A DNA stretch of 64,000 bases. Source: Nonomuraea aurantiaca. Lineage in GTDB: Bacteria; Actinomycetota; Actinomycetes; Streptosporangiales; Streptosporangiaceae. The translations under genes were made by a program, and so were the position numbers. Where the stretch lies: positions 248,001 through 312,000 of the forward strand of contig NZ_JAIWNB010000004.1 of the NCBI RefSeq assembly GCF_020215705.1, read 5' to 3'. Of the stretch, positions 1 through 7,389 are shown piece after piece (positions within the stretch are counted from its first letter, which is position 1; every line of letters starts with the position of its first letter). The notes beneath the pieces are model-generated. The model did not search any database. It saw only the letters and a list, made by a program, of their open reading frames with translations, and had not been told where the DNA came from.

Positions 1-721
1 TGGGTGCGGCCAGGGCCATCATCGCGAAGGGATCGCCACCCGGCGTGATCACGGCGCCGAACACGAACATGATGAAGATGACCATGCGCCGGTGCTTGGC
101 CACCGTCGCGTGCGACAGCGCCCCGATGACGTTGAGGAACACCAGGAAGAGCGGCAGCTCGAAGGACACCCCGAAGATGGCGATCATGATCAGGACGTAG
201 TCGAGATAGTCGTCGATCCCGATGGTGGCGACCGTGTCGTCGAGCGAGAAGCCCAGCAGGAAGCCCAGGCTGGTGTGCATGATGATGTAGGCCAGCACCG
301 CGCCCAGGGCGAACAGCGGGATCGCCAGGAGCAGGAACACGACCGTGTAGCGCTTCTCGTTGCGATAGAGCGCGGGCGTGACGAACGCCCAGATCTGGTA
401 GAGCCAGACCGGCGACGCCAGCACCAGGCCGATCATCGCCGACACCTTCAGCGTGATGAAGAACGACTGGAAGATGCCGCTGTAGACCAGGCTGCAGTGA
501 CCCTTGACGAGTTGCTGCGACTGGACGGTGTCACAGTAGGGGGCCTTGAGGATCGCCCAGACGGGGTCGAAGAAGATCCAGCCGATGACGATGCCGACGA
601 CCACCGCGATCGTCGCGATGAGCAGCCGGTTACGCAGCTCCCGCAGGTGATCCATGAGCGGCATGCGGCCCTCGGGATCGCGGGCCGAACCTTCTCCGCT
701 CGACTTCTTGAGCAGCGCCAT
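1..721 (-). CDS. tatC: Sec-independent translocase subunit TatC (3' end outside window)
   Basis: TatC is the multispanning receptor of the twin-arginine export system in the cytoplasmic membrane; it binds RR signal peptides together with TatA/B. Reading minus from the ATG at 721, the protein starts MALLKKSSGEGSARDPEGRM, then the family hallmark MDHLRELRNRLL, followed by hydrophobic spans separated by the FFDPVWAILKAPYC loop, and later the conserved FELPLFLVFLNVIG and FGAVITPGGDPF segments. About 240 residues are visible, and the C-terminus lies beyond position 1. tatA lies 33 nt upstream on the same strand, so the two are probably cotranscribed. The tatA-tatC order downstream of pafBC matches Mycobacterium tuberculosis and Streptomyces. 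Confidence 0.95.
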   Translation of the reverse strand, partial: MALLKKSSGEGSARDPEGRMPLMDHLRELRNRLLIATIAVVVGIVIGWIFFDPVWAILKAPYCDTVQSQQLVKGHCSLVYSGIFQSFFITLKVSAMIGLVLASPVWLYQIWAFVTPALYRNEKRYTVVFLLLAIPLFALGAVLAYIIMHTSLGFLLGFSLDDTVATIGIDDYLDYVLIMIAIFGVSFELPLFLVFLNVIGALSHATVAKHRRMVIFIMFVFGAVITPGGDPFAMMALAAP

Positions 722-754
722 CTAGCAGTCCCAGGAGTGCGAGGAGGGGCAGGG

Positions 755-1075
755 TCAGGCTTTCTTGTCGGCGCTGGCGCGCAGCTTGGCGGCCTGCTCC
801 TCCAACTGGCGAGCCTGCTCCTCCACCGACAGCGCGGGCGCGGCCTGGAGGGGCTGCGGAGGCGCGGGCTGCGGCTGGGCGGGCGTCTGCGTCGACGTCT
901 CGACCGTGGCCGGCCTGTCGTCGTAGTCGTCTTCGCGCAGCTTGGCCGTCTCCGACTTGAAGATGCGCATCGACCTGCCGAGGCCCCTGGCCATCTCCGG
1001 CAGCTTCTTGGCACCGAACAGCAGGACGAGCACGCCGGCAATGATCAGAAGCTCAGTGGGTCCGAGGTTTCCCAT
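755..1075 (-). CDS. tatA: Sec-independent translocase subunit TatA
   Basis: TatA forms the translocation pore/patch for folded RR-signal proteins. The 106-residue product begins MGNLGPTELLIIAGVLVLLF, with one N-terminal membrane helix followed by the FGAKKLPEMARGLGRSMRIF amphipathic helix typical of TatA/E. A Pro/Ala/Gln-rich stretch and a charged, probably helical tail (about residues 80-106) follow. The start at 1075 is chosen because it is preceded by AAGGAC at good distance and places the membrane helix at the N-terminus; an upstream in-frame ATG at 1141 would add 22 polar residues that make no sense for this family. It lies between a small membrane protein gene and tatC, all on the minus strand. 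Confidence 0.95.
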   Translation of the reverse strand: MGNLGPTELLIIAGVLVLLFGAKKLPEMARGLGRSMRIFKSETAKLREDDYDDRPATVETSTQTPAQPQPAPPQPLQAAPALSVEEQARQLEEQAAKLRASADKKA

Positions 1076-1103
1076 GAAACGTCCTTTTTGAGCGAGTGCT
1101 GTT

Positions 1104-1304
1104 TCAGCCACGATCGTACGCTGCCGGAGGGTCGGTCTCATCCCTCCGGTGCCTCAATCTGGTCTGCCGCGGCTCGAGCTGGGCCCGCGCCTCGGCTACT
1201 TCACTGCTCAGACTACGCGCGGCGGAGAGGAGTCGTACACCCGCGACCGCCAGCGCGGCCAGCCCGGCGACGCCGAGCCCGGCCGCCACGAAGATCCAGG
1301 TCAT
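1104..1304 (-). CDS. Small single-pass membrane protein
   Basis: A 66-residue protein starting MTWIFVAAGLGVAGLAALAV, with one hydrophobic helix over about residues 3-28 followed by a basic/acidic cytoplasmic-type tail rich in Arg and Glu. Its ATG overlaps the pafC stop codon (ATGA, positions 1301-1304), so translation is probably coupled. A small membrane protein between pafC and tatA is, as I recall, common in actinobacteria, but no function is known to me. It could assist Tat assembly or be a PafBC-linked membrane partner; both are guesses from position only. Spacing to tatA is 28 nt. Confidence 0.8.
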   Translation of the reverse strand: MTWIFVAAGLGVAGLAALAVAGVRLLSAARSLSSEVAEARAQLEPRQTRLRHRRDETDPPAAYDRG

Positions 1305-2266
1305 GTCCGGTGAGCGTAGCGGCTCAGGGCCCGCTCGGCCTCCTGCCGCACCCGCTCGGCCATCGCGGGCGGCGAGAGCACCCTGCCGGTGTCGCCCAGG
1401 CGCAGCGCCAGCTTGAGCAGCCAGTCCTCGTCGCGGGCCCGCAGCGCCACCCGCAGCCGCCCCTCGCCCAGCTCGGTGACCTCCTCGCACGGGTAGTACT
1501 CGGCCACCCAGCGCCCGGCGGCGGTCACCTCCAGCTCGACCAGCTCGTCGGTGGGCGAGGGACGGAACACGCCCTGCGCCACGTCGATCGGCTCGGCCTC
1601 GGCGGGCGGGTCGGCGGCCACCTCGAGCACCTCGACGCCGAGCATCCGGTCCAGCCGGAACAGCCGCATCGCCTCGGCCCGGTAGCACCAGCACTCCAGG
1701 TAGGTGCGGCCGTCGACGACGACCAGCCGCATGGGGTCGACCTCGCGCGGCGTCACCTCGTCGCGGCCCGGCACGTAGTAGCGCAGCGACAGGCGGCGCC
1801 GCCTGGTCAGCCCCTCGCGCACGCGCAGCAGCGCGTCGGGGGTGGCGTCGACGTCGACCGCGACCTGGCTGCTGACGGCCGCCGCGCCCTCACCCGCGGC
1901 CCGCTCCAGCTTGGCGACCACCCGGGGCAGCGCGTCGCCGGGCACCTCGGCCAGCTCCGGCATGGCGGCGAGCATGCGCAGCGCGACCAGCAGCGCGCTG
2001 GCCTCGTCGATGCCCAGCCGCAGCGGCCGGGCGATGGTGTCGGCGTTGTCGATGAGGATCTCGCCGCCGTCCCACGACACGTCGATCAGGTCGCCGGGCG
2101 TGTGCCCCGGCAGCCCGCACATCCACACCAGCTGCAGGTCGTCGATGAGCTGCTTCTCGCTCAGCCCGAACACCCCGGCCACCTCGCCGAGCTGCGCGCC
2201 CGGGTGCGACATCAGGTACGGCACGAGCGCGAGCAGCCTCGGCAGCCGGTCGGCGGATCCACTCAC
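1301..2266 (-). CDS. pafC: WYL-domain transcriptional regulator PafC
   Basis: PafC pairs with PafB to form the PafBC activator of the LexA/RecA-independent DNA-damage response described in mycobacteria. The 321-residue product starts (GTG) with VSGSADRLPRLLALVPYL, an N-terminal winged-helix region (about residues 1-60) with SEKQLIDDLQLVWMCGLPG. A WYL domain follows, with YLECWCYRAEAMRLFRLDRM around residues 185-205, and then a WCX C-terminal domain. The GTG at 2266 overlaps the pafB TGA by 4 nt (GTGA), which decides this start over the longer upstream frame. Ligand is thought to be single-stranded DNA in this family (established for PafBC, not tested here). Confidence 0.93.
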   Translation of the reverse strand: MSGSADRLPRLLALVPYLMSHPGAQLGEVAGVFGLSEKQLIDDLQLVWMCGLPGHTPGDLIDVSWDGGEILIDNADTIARPLRLGIDEASALLVALRMLAAMPELAEVPGDALPRVVAKLERAAGEGAAAVSSQVAVDVDATPDALLRVREGLTRRRRLSLRYYVPGRDEVTPREVDPMRLVVVDGRTYLECWCYRAEAMRLFRLDRMLGVEVLEVAADPPAEAEPIDVAQGVFRPSPTDELVELEVTAAGRWVAEYYPCEEVTELGEGRLRVALRARDEDWLLKLALRLGDTGRVLSPPAMAERVRQEAERALSRYAHRT

Positions 2267-3213
2267 GCCAGCGCTCCCTTCAGTCGGCGGATGACGGCCT
2301 CGCGGGCGTCGGGCGGCTCGACCACCTCGACGTCGGCGCCCAGGCTGGCCATCCAGCCGGCCAGCCGTTCGGGGTCGGTGAAGCCCAGCTCGACCTCGTC
2401 CCACCCGTCGGAGCCCACGCGCACCGCCGTGGACAGCTGCCGCAGCCCTTCGCAGGCGCCCTCACGTACACGGATGACGGCCGTGCGGCCCTCGACCGGC
2501 TCCTCGGGGAAGCCGACCATGGCCCGCAGGTCGACGCCGGGCGGCACCTCGACCGAGCCAGGGCGGCCGACGGTGGCGACCTGCCCGGTGATGCGGCTCA
2601 GCCGGAAGGCGCGCGGCGCGTCCCGGCCGCGGTCGAACCCGGCGAGGTACCAGCGGCCCCGGCGGCTGACCACGCCCCAGGGCTCGACCGTGCGGCTGCG
2701 CACGCTCTCGCTGCCGGCGCTGCGGTAGTCGAAGCGCACCAGGCGCCTGTCGCGCACCGCGTCCCACAGCGCCGGGAAGGCCGGGTCGCGGGTGTCGAGG
2801 CGCAGCTCCAGCGCCCCGGCGCCGATGGTCTCGTCGGTGGCCACGCCGCCCGCGCGCAGCTTGAGCAGCGCCCCGGAGGCGGCCTCGGCGAGGCTGGCGC
2901 GCTGCCACACCTGCGCGGCCAGGCCGAGCACGGCGGCCTCGTCGGCCTCCAGGGTGATCTCCGGCAGCTCGTAGGACTGGCGCTCGATGCGGTAGCCGGG
3001 CTCGTCCTCCCACGGGTCGCGCACCACGTCGATGGGGATGCCGATCTCGCGCAGCTCGTTCTTGTCGCGCTCGAACATCCGCTGGAACGCCTCGTCGCCG
3101 TCCCGGTCATAGCCGGGGACGGCCTGGCGGATCTGCTCGGCCGACAATGGGCGGCGGGTGGCGAGCAGGCAGATCACCAGGTTCAGCAATCGCTCGGTCT
3201 TGCGGCGCGACAT
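2263..3213 (-). CDS. pafB: WYL-domain transcriptional regulator PafB
   Basis: First gene of the pafB-pafC-small membrane protein-tatA-tatC run. The 316-residue protein starts MSRRKTERLLNLVICLLATR, a HTH_11-type winged helix with RRPLSAEQIRQAVPGY and MFERDKNELREIGIPI. The WYL domain has VRFDYRSAGSESVRSRTVEPWGVV-like strands (about 165-190) and WYLAGFDRGRDAPRAFRLSR (about 195-215). GAAGGAGGAGTGAGGCAGG precedes the ATG. A TAGCGT hexamer on the minus strand just upstream could be its -10 box, close to or inside the divergent DUF3866 start. Physical linkage to the proteasome genes gave the name (proteasome accessory factor), but the role is transcriptional rather than in degradation. Confidence 0.93.
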   Translation of the reverse strand: MSRRKTERLLNLVICLLATRRPLSAEQIRQAVPGYDRDGDEAFQRMFERDKNELREIGIPIDVVRDPWEDEPGYRIERQSYELPEITLEADEAAVLGLAAQVWQRASLAEAASGALLKLRAGGVATDETIGAGALELRLDTRDPAFPALWDAVRDRRLVRFDYRSAGSESVRSRTVEPWGVVSRRGRWYLAGFDRGRDAPRAFRLSRITGQVATVGRPGSVEVPPGVDLRAMVGFPEEPVEGRTAVIRVREGACEGLRQLSTAVRVGSDGWDEVELGFTDPERLAGWMASLGADVEVVEPPDAREAVIRRLKGALA

Positions 3214-3240
3214 CCTGCCTCACTCCTCCTTCAACGACGC

Positions 3241-3252
3241 TACCCTGCCCGA
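3241..3252 (+). promoter_or_regulatory. -10 box of a probably leaderless DUF3866 gene
   Basis: TACCCT at 3241-3246 matches the actinobacterial -10 pattern TANNNT and ends 6 nt before the GTG at 3253. No Shine-Dalgarno precedes that GTG, so transcription would start at or next to the start codon. No convincing -35 is visible. Confidence 0.5.
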
Positions 3253-4350
3253 GTGATCAGATGGCGCAAGGGCGAGGTCGTGCGGATCCGGCGCGAGTGG
3301 CCGGGAGCCATGGAACTGGACGTCGCCGTCTCCGGAGGGGACCACCAGCCGGGCGTCGAACCCGGCGGGACGTACCGGGCACTGGCCTATCCGCTCCTGG
3401 TGGGCCGTCCGGAACCCGGCGACGAGGTCCTGCTCAACACGACGGCACTCGCGATGGGTCTCGGTACGGGAGGTTACGCCATGGTGGTGGCAGTCCCGAA
3501 CCGTTTACCGGAAGATCCGCAGGGACCCGGGCACCTGGTGAAGGCCCGCTACACCCCGTTGCAGGCCACCGTGCTCGGCGCCGACGAGCAGGACTCGCCC
3601 TTCCACGAGGTTCTGCGCGAGGCCGACTCGGTCGACGGCATGCCGGTGGTGGTCGCCGACCTGCACTCGGCCCTGGCGCCGATCCTGTGCGGCCTGTACG
3701 AGGCGCGCCCCGGCGTGCGGGTCGCCTACGTGATGCAGGACGGCGGCGCGCTGCCCGCCTGGTTCTCGATGGCCTGCGCGACGTTGCGGGAGATCGGCTG
3801 GCTGGCCGGGGTGGTGACGGTGGGACAGGCGTTCGGCGGCGACGTCGAGGCGGTGACCGTCCACACCGGCCTGCTGGCCGCCAGGCACGTGCTGGAGGCC
3901 GACGTGGCGATCGTCACGCAGGGGCCCGGCAACCTCGGCACCGGCACGCGGTGGGGCTTCTCGGGCGTCTCGGCGGGTGAGGCGGTCAACGCCGCCGCGG
4001 TGCTGCGCGGCCGGCCGGTGGCGGCGCTGCGGGTGAGCGAGGGCGACCTGCGGGAGCGCCATCTCGGCGTCTCGCACCACTCGCTGACGGCCTACGGCCG
4101 CGTCGCGCTGGCGCCGGCGCGGGTGGCGGTGCCGCTGCTGCCCGGTGAGTTCGGGGAGCGGGTCAGGGACCAGGCCGAGCTGCTCGCCGTCCGGCACGAG
4201 CTGGTGCCCGTGCCGGTCGGCGGCCTGCACGAGGCGCTGCGCGGCTCGCCGGTCAGGCTCTCCACGATGGGCCGGCCCCTGGAGGAGGACCTGGCCTACT
4301 TCCTGGCCTCGGCCGCGGCGGGCAGGTGCGCGGCCGCGCTGCTGTCGTAG
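3253..4350 (+). CDS. DUF3866 family protein
   Basis: A 365-residue actinobacterial protein of the DUF3866 type. Its start MIRWRKGEVVRIRREWPGAM, the LAYPLLVGRPEPGDEVLLNT segment and the glycine-rich TQGPGNLGTGTRWGFSG motif (about 228-243) are as I remember for that family. No enzymatic function is established. The sequence alternates strands and small-residue helices with no membrane segment or signal peptide, so a cytosolic protein is expected. It is divergent from pafB with only 39 nt between them. Its last 55 nt overlap the convergent DUF3291 gene (4296-4350). The GTG start has no ribosome-binding site but has a TACCCT box directly upstream. Confidence 0.8.
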   Translation: MIRWRKGEVVRIRREWPGAMELDVAVSGGDHQPGVEPGGTYRALAYPLLVGRPEPGDEVLLNTTALAMGLGTGGYAMVVAVPNRLPEDPQGPGHLVKARYTPLQATVLGADEQDSPFHEVLREADSVDGMPVVVADLHSALAPILCGLYEARPGVRVAYVMQDGGALPAWFSMACATLREIGWLAGVVTVGQAFGGDVEAVTVHTGLLAARHVLEADVAIVTQGPGNLGTGTRWGFSGVSAGEAVNAAAVLRGRPVAALRVSEGDLRERHLGVSHHSLTAYGRVALAPARVAVPLLPGEFGERVRDQAELLAVRHELVPVPVGGLHEALRGSPVRLSTMGRPLEEDLAYFLASAAAGRCAAALLS

Positions 4351-4787
4351 GAGTCCTTGTACGTGAACGCCTCAGGGCTGGGTCCCTCGGCCTTGAGGCG
4401 TTCGAGGCGTTCCATGCCCTCGGCGAGGCTCGGGATGTGGCCCTCCGGGATCCACCACATGACCATGTACGGCTCGGCCATCCGCAGGAACCACTCCCTG
4501 CGGCGGCGCAGCACGTCCAGATGGGCGCTGCGGTAGACGTAGTTCCACAGCGAGTCGAGCGACTCCCACACCGAGAAGTTGAGCAGCAGGTGGTCGCCGT
4601 ACTCGTGTGTGAGGGTCGCGGTCGGATCCTCCTCGCTCTCCTTCATCCGCCACACGAATCCGGGATAACCGTCGGCGAGGGTGTTGATGGGCTCCAGCGC
4701 GGCGACGAACTCGGCGAGCTCGGGGCTGTCGATCGGGGCGCGCATGTGGGCGATGTTGAGCTCGGCTAGATGCATGACGCTCAGCAC
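4296..4787 (-). CDS. DUF3291 domain protein (EthD/monooxygenase-like fold)
   Basis: A 163-residue protein with the DUF3291 pattern MHLAELNIAHMRAPIDSPE near the start, then FVAALEPINTLADGYPGFVW, LLLNFSVWESLDSLWNYVYR and a C-terminal WWIPEGHIPSLAEGMERLER. Such proteins resemble small ferredoxin-like-fold dimers; no reaction is known. Two starts compete: GTG 4787 (AAGGG 4 nt upstream) and ATG 4775 (family-typical first residue). Its own 3' end, encoding an Ala-rich tail, overlaps the DUF3866 gene on the other strand. It follows the HTH regulator gene by 21 nt on the same strand, so the two probably form an operon and the regulator may control this gene. Confidence 0.8.
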   Translation of the reverse strand: MLSVMHLAELNIAHMRAPIDSPELAEFVAALEPINTLADGYPGFVWRMKESEEDPTATLTHEYGDHLLLNFSVWESLDSLWNYVYRSAHLDVLRRRREWFLRMAEPYMVMWWIPEGHIPSLAEGMERLERLKAEGPSPEAFTYKDSYDSSAAAHLPAAAEARK

Positions 4788-4808
4788 ACCACCCTTCGTT
4801 CTTCTATG

Positions 4809-5450
4809 TCAATCTTGTTTTGTTTTAGAAAGTGCTACGCAGCACTCGCCCGGCCGCGGATCCAACCGGGCCCGTCCGGGATCGTCGCCGAGCCCTTCGA
4901 GCACCCCCTGGCACAGGGCCAGGTTCATGGAGCACACCAGCAGCGGCTGCTCATGGCTCAGCACGTGGAAGGGGCAGTTGCGCATCCGCAGCGTGCCGCC
5001 GTCGGCGTAGGGCTCGTAACCGCGCTCGCGCAGCACCGCCTCGACGGGCTCGCTCCGCCCCCGGCCCAGCCGCTCCCCCGCCGCGCGCGCCGCCTTCTCG
5101 GCCGCCTCCTCGGCGCCGAGGGAGTCGACGACCTCGGCCAGCACCGAGGCCAGCGCCACGTAGTCACGCGGCGGCAGGCTCACCGACCGCTCCCCCGCGG
5201 CCCTGCGGTAGACCTTCGCGGGCCGCCCGCTGCCCGGCCCCTTCTTCTCCTGCTGCCTGAAGGCGCTCTCCAGCAGCCCTGCGTCGACGAGCTTGTCCAG
5301 GTGGTGCCCGGCCAGCGTCCTGGACACCCCGGTGATCTCGGCCGCCTCCCCCCGGCCCAGGTCGCCGCCGCTGGCCGCCACGGCCTCGTACAGGCTGCGC
5401 CGCACCGGATCGTGCAGCAGCGCCAGGGCCTCGAGGTCGTCATCGCTCAC
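4809..5450 (-). CDS. Cysteine-rich winged-helix regulator (ArsR/SufR-like, possible Fe-S sensor)
   Basis: A 213-residue regulator. Residues 6-85 form an ArsR-type winged helix (LHDPVRRSLYEAV, then GVSRTLAGHHLDKLVDAGLL and the GSGRPAKVYRR wing). The C-terminal part carries Cys159 in RMRNCPFH, Cys173, Cys180 and a Cys203-Cys204 pair in PGECCVAL. This cysteine arrangement recalls SufR-type regulators that ligate a [4Fe-4S] cluster, though the spacings differ from classical SufR, so the cluster is inference. It is transcribed with the DUF3291 gene downstream and divergently from the GNAT gene at 5555. The GTG start has a TAGACT box 6 nt upstream and no Shine-Dalgarno. Confidence 0.85.
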   Translation of the reverse strand: MSDDDLEALALLHDPVRRSLYEAVAASGGDLGRGEAAEITGVSRTLAGHHLDKLVDAGLLESAFRQQEKKGPGSGRPAKVYRRAAGERSVSLPPRDYVALASVLAEVVDSLGAEEAAEKAARAAGERLGRGRSEPVEAVLRERGYEPYADGGTLRMRNCPFHVLSHEQPLLVCSMNLALCQGVLEGLGDDPGRARLDPRPGECCVALSKTKQD

Positions 5451-5456
5451 AGCGGG

Positions 5457-5462
5457 AGTCTA
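5457..5462 (-). promoter_or_regulatory. -10 box of a probably leaderless regulator gene
   Basis: On the minus strand TAGACT is followed by 6 nt (CCCGCT) and then the GTG at 5450, which lacks a ribosome-binding site. The spacing predicts a transcript beginning at the start codon. Confidence 0.5.
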
Positions 5463-5470
5463 GGCGCCCC

Positions 5471-5542
5471 TCTCCACAGCAGGCCGCACCGCCATCTCCG
5501 CGGCAGGCCGCACCGCGCTCTCCACCGGAGGCCGCACCCCCT
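5471..5542. repeat. Three 24-bp tandem repeats in a divergent promoter region
   Basis: Units at 5471-5494, 5495-5518 and 5519-5542 share the frame TCTCC......AGGCCGCACC with a few substitutions. They fill most of the gap between the HTH regulator and the GNAT gene and end exactly on the TAGGCT -10 box of the latter. They might carry repeated operator half-sites, but nothing in the sequence proves binding. Confidence 0.8.
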
Positions 5543-5547
5543 AGGCT
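5542..5547 (+). promoter_or_regulatory. -10 box of a probably leaderless GNAT gene
   Basis: TAGGCT lies 7 nt before the GTG at 5555; no Shine-Dalgarno is present. The box abuts the third copy of a 24-bp tandem repeat. Confidence 0.5.
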
Positions 5548-5554
5548 TCTCCCC

Positions 5555-6337
5555 GTGAGCGAACCCTCCCCCCTTCTCGCCGCCTACGACCGCACCAGGT
5601 TGCGCATCCCCGAGCACCCCGCCGACGGGCTCAGGTACGAGATGGACGGCCCGCTGCTGCGCGTCACCGGCAGGTTCCGCGGCTTCGTCGAGGGCCCGCC
5701 CGTGCTCGGCGTCGAAGGCGCCCGGCTGGACGCGCTGATCGCCCGCCAGCGCGAGCACTTCGCGGCCCGCGGCGAGGCCGTCGAGTGGAAGACCCGCGCC
5801 CACGACCTGCCCGCCGATCTGCCGGATCGGCTCGTCCGCGCGGGTTTCGCGCCGGAGGAGCGGGAGACGGTGCTCGTCGGCGTCGCCAAGGAGATGCTGG
5901 ACGCGCCGCCTCTGACCGCCGGCGTGACCATCCGGCAGGTCACCGCCGACGCCGACCTGCGGGCCATCGCCGCCATGGAGTCCGCCGTCTGGGGCGAGGA
6001 CCGGAGCTGGCTGGGCGAGGACCTGATCCAGCGGGTCACCACCGATCCGGGCGGCATCGCCGTGCTGGTGGCCGAGGCGGACGGCCGGGTCGTCTCGGCC
6101 GCCTGGCTGGTGCACATGCCGGGCACCGGCTTCGCCGGGCTCTGGGGCGGCTCCACGCTGCCGGAGTGGCGTGGCCGCGGCATCTACCGCGCCCTGGTCG
6201 CCCGGCGCGCCCAGCTCGCCGTGGCGGCCGGGGTGGACCATCTCCAGGTGGACGCCTCCGACGACAGCCGGCCGATCCTGGGGCGCCTGGGCTTCCACAC
6301 GGTGACCACGACCACGCCGTACGTCTGGACGCCCTGA
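5555..6337 (+). CDS. GNAT family N-acetyltransferase
   Basis: A 260-residue protein whose C-terminal half is a GNAT fold: VTIRQVTADADLRAIAAMES (about 130-150), IAVLVAEADGRVVSAAWLVH, then the acetyl-CoA loop LPEWRGRGIYRALVARRAQL (about 207-226, the R-x-x-G-x-G/A signature) and VDASDDSRPILGRLGFHTVT. The N-terminal 120 residues form an extra domain without a motif I recognise. The acceptor substrate cannot be read from the sequence. It is divergent from the cysteine-rich regulator, sharing the repeat-filled promoter region, and convergent with the FKBP gene downstream. Confidence 0.85.
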   Translation: MSEPSPLLAAYDRTRLRIPEHPADGLRYEMDGPLLRVTGRFRGFVEGPPVLGVEGARLDALIARQREHFAARGEAVEWKTRAHDLPADLPDRLVRAGFAPEERETVLVGVAKEMLDAPPLTAGVTIRQVTADADLRAIAAMESAVWGEDRSWLGEDLIQRVTTDPGGIAVLVAEADGRVVSAAWLVHMPGTGFAGLWGGSTLPEWRGRGIYRALVARRAQLAVAAGVDHLQVDASDDSRPILGRLGFHTVTTTTPYVWTP

Positions 6338-6365
6338 GCGCCATCCCGTTCGGTCCGGCAGACCG

Positions 6366-6431
6366 CCAGGACCGTCACAGCCAGCCATCCAGGACGTAAA
6401 CCGCCAGGACGTCTCAGTAGGCGGCCAGGAC
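6366..6431. repeat. Short imperfect repeats at the 3' end of the FKBP gene
   Basis: The heptamer CCAGGAC recurs at 6366, 6389, 6404 and 6425, the last copy being inside the final codons of the FKBP gene (…VDVLAAY) and the others just after its stop. This looks like a partial tandem duplication of the gene end, as seen at several other genes in the window. Confidence 0.6.
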
Positions 6432-7310
6432 GTCCACCACGAAGACCAGCGTGTCGGTGGCGCGGATGCCGAAGGCGGGCTGGCCCGTGGGCCCGTAACC
6501 GTAGGCGGGCGGGACGATCATCAGCACGCGGCTGCCGACCGGAAGGCCCACCAACGCCCGGTCCCAGCCCTTGATCACGCTGCCGTCGCCGATCGTGAAC
6601 GCCTTCGGCTGCCCGGTGCTCCAGGTGGCGTCGAAGATCCGCCGCTGCCCCCAGATGGCCCCCTCGTACTGGGTGACCAGCAACTGCCCCGCCCGCGTCC
6701 GGCGGCCCGTCCCCTTGACCAGCACCTTGGCGGCGAACCGGCGGGGCGGCGCGGTCGCCGGCACCGAGAGTCCCGGCCGGGCGCCGCCGGTCACCCGCAC
6801 GCCCGCCAGCGAACCGCCCCGCCCCTTGACCGAGGCGTTCTTCGAGTGCGCGCCGAGGATGTCGATCACGTAGAACAGGTCGTCGCCCGAGCCGACCCCC
6901 TGCGGGGGATTCGCGCCGAAGCCGTCGGCCGGCGGGATGGCGGCGATCACCCTGCTGCCCACCCGGCGGCCCCGCAACGCCAGGTCCAGGCCGGGCATCA
7001 GCCGGCCGACCGGGAAGGCGGCAGGGGCGCCGCGGTTGAAGCTGGAGTCGACGAGCCGGTTCTCACCGCCGTCCCAGACGTGCGCGGTGTACTGGACGAT
7101 CGCCACGTCGTCCTTGCCCAGCGGCGCGCCCTTGCCCTCGGCGAGCTGGTCCACCTGCAGCCCCGCCGCCGGCTTGCCGGCCGGGAAGACGATCGTGGGC
7201 TTGGCGCCGAACCGGCCGCCCACCTTCAGCTCCGGATCGCCCGTCTCGGTGCCGGTGCAGGCCGTCAGCAGGGCCAGCGGTAACAGCAGCACGGCGGTAC
7301 GGCGGCGCAT
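6414..7310 (-). CDS. Lipoprotein with two FKBP-type peptidyl-prolyl isomerase domains
   Basis: A 298-residue exported lipoprotein: MRRRTAVLLLPLALLTAC gives a signal peptide with lipobox LTAC and acylated Cys18. Two FKBP domains follow. The first, about 55-152, has DVAIVQYTAHVWDGGENRLV, LMPGLDLALRGRRVGSRVI and FYVIDIL. The second, about 195-298, has GQLLVTQYEGAIWGQRRIFD, VIKGWDRALVGLPVGSRVLM, IVPPAYGYG and DTLVFVVDVLAAY. It would fold prolyl bonds in exported proteins outside the membrane. It is a paralogue of the adjacent upstream gene (7390-8331); the second domain keeps more of the classical FKBP active-site pattern than the first. Confidence 0.92.
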   Translation of the reverse strand: MRRRTAVLLLPLALLTACTGTETGDPELKVGGRFGAKPTIVFPAGKPAAGLQVDQLAEGKGAPLGKDDVAIVQYTAHVWDGGENRLVDSSFNRGAPAAFPVGRLMPGLDLALRGRRVGSRVIAAIPPADGFGANPPQGVGSGDDLFYVIDILGAHSKNASVKGRGGSLAGVRVTGGARPGLSVPATAPPRRFAAKVLVKGTGRRTRAGQLLVTQYEGAIWGQRRIFDATWSTGQPKAFTIGDGSVIKGWDRALVGLPVGSRVLMIVPPAYGYGPTGQPAFGIRATDTLVFVVDVLAAY

Positions 7311-7330
7311 CGGACCCCTCCCGAGCGGGC

Positions 7331-7358
7331 GGCCCGGCGACGGTGTCGTCGCCGGGCC
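7331..7358 (-). terminator. Strong GC hairpin between the two FKBP genes
   Basis: Arms GGCCCGGCGAC (7331-7341) and GTCGCCGGGCC (7348-7358) pair perfectly around a 6-nt loop. It lies after the stop of the upstream FKBP gene and 20 nt before the next start on the minus strand. No U-run follows, so it may be a weak terminator or an mRNA-processing/stabilising element. Confidence 0.55.
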
Positions 7359-7389
7359 CGGAGATGCTACCGCGTTATCAGATCACCCG

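Noticed and set aside
92..2728. An 878-codon plus-strand open frame opposite tatC, tatA, pafC and pafB.
   Set aside because: Arg/Asp/Gly-rich antisense read caused by high GC at third positions; the minus-strand genes are clearly real.
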